The translations under genes and the position numbers were made by a program. Below are positions 62,485-64,000 of a stretch of DNA of 64,000 nt, piece by piece. The notes under the pieces were generated by a model. That model ran no database searches. It saw only the letters and a program-made list of their open reading frames with translations, and was not told where the DNA came from. Every line of letters begins with the position of its first letter. Positions within the stretch are counted from its first letter, which is position 1. Source of the stretch: Dokdonia sp. Hel_I_53 (GTDB taxonomy: Bacteria > Bacteroidota > Bacteroidia > Flavobacteriales > Flavobacteriaceae); NCBI RefSeq assembly GCF_007827465.1, contig NZ_VISL01000001.1, forward strand, positions 2,685,001 through 2,749,000. Direction: 5' to 3'.

Positions 62485-64000
62485 ATGGAAAGCCCCTCAT
62501 CTTTATACCCGAAAACAGTTGATTTGACTAATTGTGATAAAGAACCTATTCATATTTTAGGTTATATCCAGTCTCATGGCATGCTCATTGTCTTTGATAA
62601 GAGCAGTTTTGAAATTGAGAGAGTTTCTGAAAATGTACTAAATAATTTTTCGCGAAAGCGTGATGATTTATTGCAATCTAATTTATTTGATAGCCTTACT
62701 ATCGATGAAGCAGACGAAATAAAAAGTTATATAAATAAGAAAGAGACTTATGCTCTTGAACTTACCATTGAAGGATTTTCCTTTAATGGTATTGTGCATT
62801 ATGATAATGATCTAGTTTACTTAGAGCTAGAAGGGGCTACATTAACAAAGAACAGAGAAATCCCACAGAGCCATTTATCTGATATTGTTTCAGAATTGAG
62901 TGATGCGACAGATGTTGCTCACATGTGTGATGAAGCTGCGGTTTTAATAAAAAATCTACTCAACTATGATAGAGTTATGATCTATCAATTTGATGAGAAC
63001 TGGAATGGAAAAGTGATTTCTGAAGCTCGAGATAGCAATCTTGAAAGTTGGTTAAATATGTCATATCCAGCTACAGATATACCACAACAGGCGAGGAAAT
63101 TATTTTTAAAGCAAGGTGTTCGTATTATAGTGGATGTAAACGATGAGCCGGTTAAGGTTGTACCTGAATTAGACGTTAACGATAAACCGCTCGACTTATC
63201 CAGATGTGAATTACGCGCAGTATCTCCTATACATATTGAATATCTTAAGAATATGGAGGTAGGCGCAACGCTTACAGCTGCGATTATAAGCAACGGGGAA
63301 CTCTGGGGATTAATTGCATGTCATCATTATAGTCCGAAATTTATTTCCTATTACAAGAGATTATCAATAAAATTTTTGACACAAGTATTTTCAACTCAAC
63401 TCACTTTAAGAGATTCTAATCGTGTTTTAGGTAAAGTAAACGAAGTCTCTAAAAATCGCGGTATTCTAGTAGAGCAAATGAGTAATGGTTGGGATGTACA
63501 CAGTGGTTTGACTACAATCAATGGTCATACCTTACTTTCTATTAATGAATCTACTGGAGGTGCCATTTTGTTGGAGGATAAATTATCTGTTGTTGGAGAG
63601 ACCCCAGAAGAAAAAGAAATTCAAAATCTTATAGATTGGATTTATAATAGAAAAGATGGAGTGTTGTTTCATTCTAAAAGTTTACCTAAAGAATATGATG
63701 CAGCTGTAAATTTTTCAGGAGTAGCATCGGGAGTGCTGTGTTTGTTTTTTTCAGAAAATAAGAAGGATTGTTTATTATGGTTTAAAAAGGAATCTAAGCA
63801 AACCATCTCATGGGCTGGTAATCCTGATAAACCCGTAGATGCTACAGCAGGAACATTGAGTCCAAGAAAATCTTTTGAAAAATGGAATGAAGAGCAGGTT
63901 CATACTTCTGAGTCTTGGAAAGATTATGAAATAGCATCTGCAAAGGCACTAAGAGAAAATATTTCAAGTGTAATTTTAAATAAATATGAAGAAGTAAAAA
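62485..64000 (+). CDS. bacteriophytochrome, 3' end beyond window
   Basis: Red/far-red photoreceptor binding biliverdin; 505 residues are visible and the frame is still open at the window edge. The PAS-GAF-PHY photosensory core is complete. Cys17 in VDLTNCDKEPIHILGYIQSHG (first residues 12-31) is the expected biliverdin attachment site. The GAF domain has YPATDIP with Asp198 and SPIHIEYLKNM with His250. The PHY tongue has PRKSF (460-464). The output domain, probably a histidine kinase, is not seen. It starts 6 nt after the CheBR-kinase stop, so both are likely one transcript. A partial palindrome copy reads FSRKRDD near residue 55. No heme oxygenase gene is in the window. Confidence 0.92.
   Translation, partial: MESPSSLYPKTVDLTNCDKEPIHILGYIQSHGMLIVFDKSSFEIERVSENVLNNFSRKRDDLLQSNLFDSLTIDEADEIKSYINKKETYALELTIEGFSFNGIVHYDNDLVYLELEGATLTKNREIPQSHLSDIVSELSDATDVAHMCDEAAVLIKNLLNYDRVMIYQFDENWNGKVISEARDSNLESWLNMSYPATDIPQQARKLFLKQGVRIIVDVNDEPVKVVPELDVNDKPLDLSRCELRAVSPIHIEYLKNMEVGATLTAAIISNGELWGLIACHHYSPKFISYYKRLSIKFLTQVFSTQLTLRDSNRVLGKVNEVSKNRGILVEQMSNGWDVHSGLTTINGHTLLSINESTGGAILLEDKLSVVGETPEEKEIQNLIDWIYNRKDGVLFHSKSLPKEYDAAVNFSGVASGVLCLFFSENKKDCLLWFKKESKQTISWAGNPDKPVDATAGTLSPRKSFEKWNEEQVHTSESWKDYEIASAKALRENISSVILNKYEEVK
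62648..62657. repeat. palindrome core, partial copy in the phytochrome gene
   Basis: TTTCGCGAAAGCG with the right arm complete and the left GC lost (TT instead). Read as FSRKR. Confidence 0.8.

Noticed and set aside
1..64000. CRISPR array, insertion sequence, prophage or toxin-antitoxin locus
   Set aside because: No regularly spaced direct repeats, no transposase or phage proteins, and no toxin-antitoxin gene pair recognisable anywhere in the window.

Overview
The window is a contiguous, gene-dense, AT-rich piece of chromosome from a member of the Bacteroidota, almost certainly a marine Flavobacteriaceae. The genus is my guess only: a Dokdonia/Krokinobacter-like organism. Four things point to this group. 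There is a PorD/DUF4835 type IX secretion gene beside coaBC and recN. A small DUF4295 protein follows rpmB-rpmG. Promoters are of the TTG-N19-TAnnTTTG type. Almost no start codon has a Shine-Dalgarno sequence, the clear exception being rpsU.

Layout. 1-9.7 kb (+ strand): coaBC (5' end cut off), porD, recN, fabI, a glycosyltransferase, a YbbR-like protein, coaE, and an RprX/RprY-like two-component pair. 9.75-16.8 kb (- strand): miaA, a voltage-gated-type K+ channel with a zinc ribbon, a DnaQ-like exonuclease fused to a GIY-YIG nuclease, a YggS protein, DUF1015, a 3-hydroxybutyryl-CoA dehydrogenase and a Gfo/Idh/MocA oxidoreductase. 17-24.9 kb (+): pcm, recR, a glycosyltransferase, a lipoyl E2 acyltransferase, an exonuclease, a FAH-family hydrolase, an Hpt protein, cinA, then rpmB-rpmG-DUF4295. 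25.2-35.2 kb (mostly -): cysS-yidD-lipoprotein-lgt, folE, a LytS/LytTR pair, lptB with a small membrane protein and an AhpD-like protein, tatC and kdsD; a small ExbB-like channel lies on the + strand. 35.3-44.5 kb (+): recQ, a PspC-like protein with an RCK K+ channel, an alanine/cation symporter, an HhH protein, an acyl-CoA dehydrogenase, rpsU, xerC and hpf.

44.5-58.1 kb (+) is the classic translation/transcription block: tRNA-Thr(TGT), tRNA-Tyr, tRNA-Gly, tRNA-Thr(GGT), tuf, tRNA-Trp, secE, nusG, rplK, rplA, rplJ, rplL, rpoB, rpoC, then a DUF3467 gene. The window ends with a two-gene signalling unit: a CheB-CheR-PAS-histidine kinase hybrid and, 6 nt downstream, a bacteriophytochrome whose photosensory part is complete and whose output part runs off the window.

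The most striking feature is not a gene. A 14-bp perfect palindrome, GCTTTCGCGAAAGC, occurs 18 times exactly, and its 10-bp core TTTCGCGAAA occurs 21 times, roughly once per 3 kb. About half the copies lie in the small intergenic fraction, mostly just after stop codons and ahead of terminator hairpins. The rest lie inside genes in all three reading frames, where they appear as the peptides AFAKA, FRES or LSRK. I see no insertion sequence, prophage, CRISPR array or integrative element.
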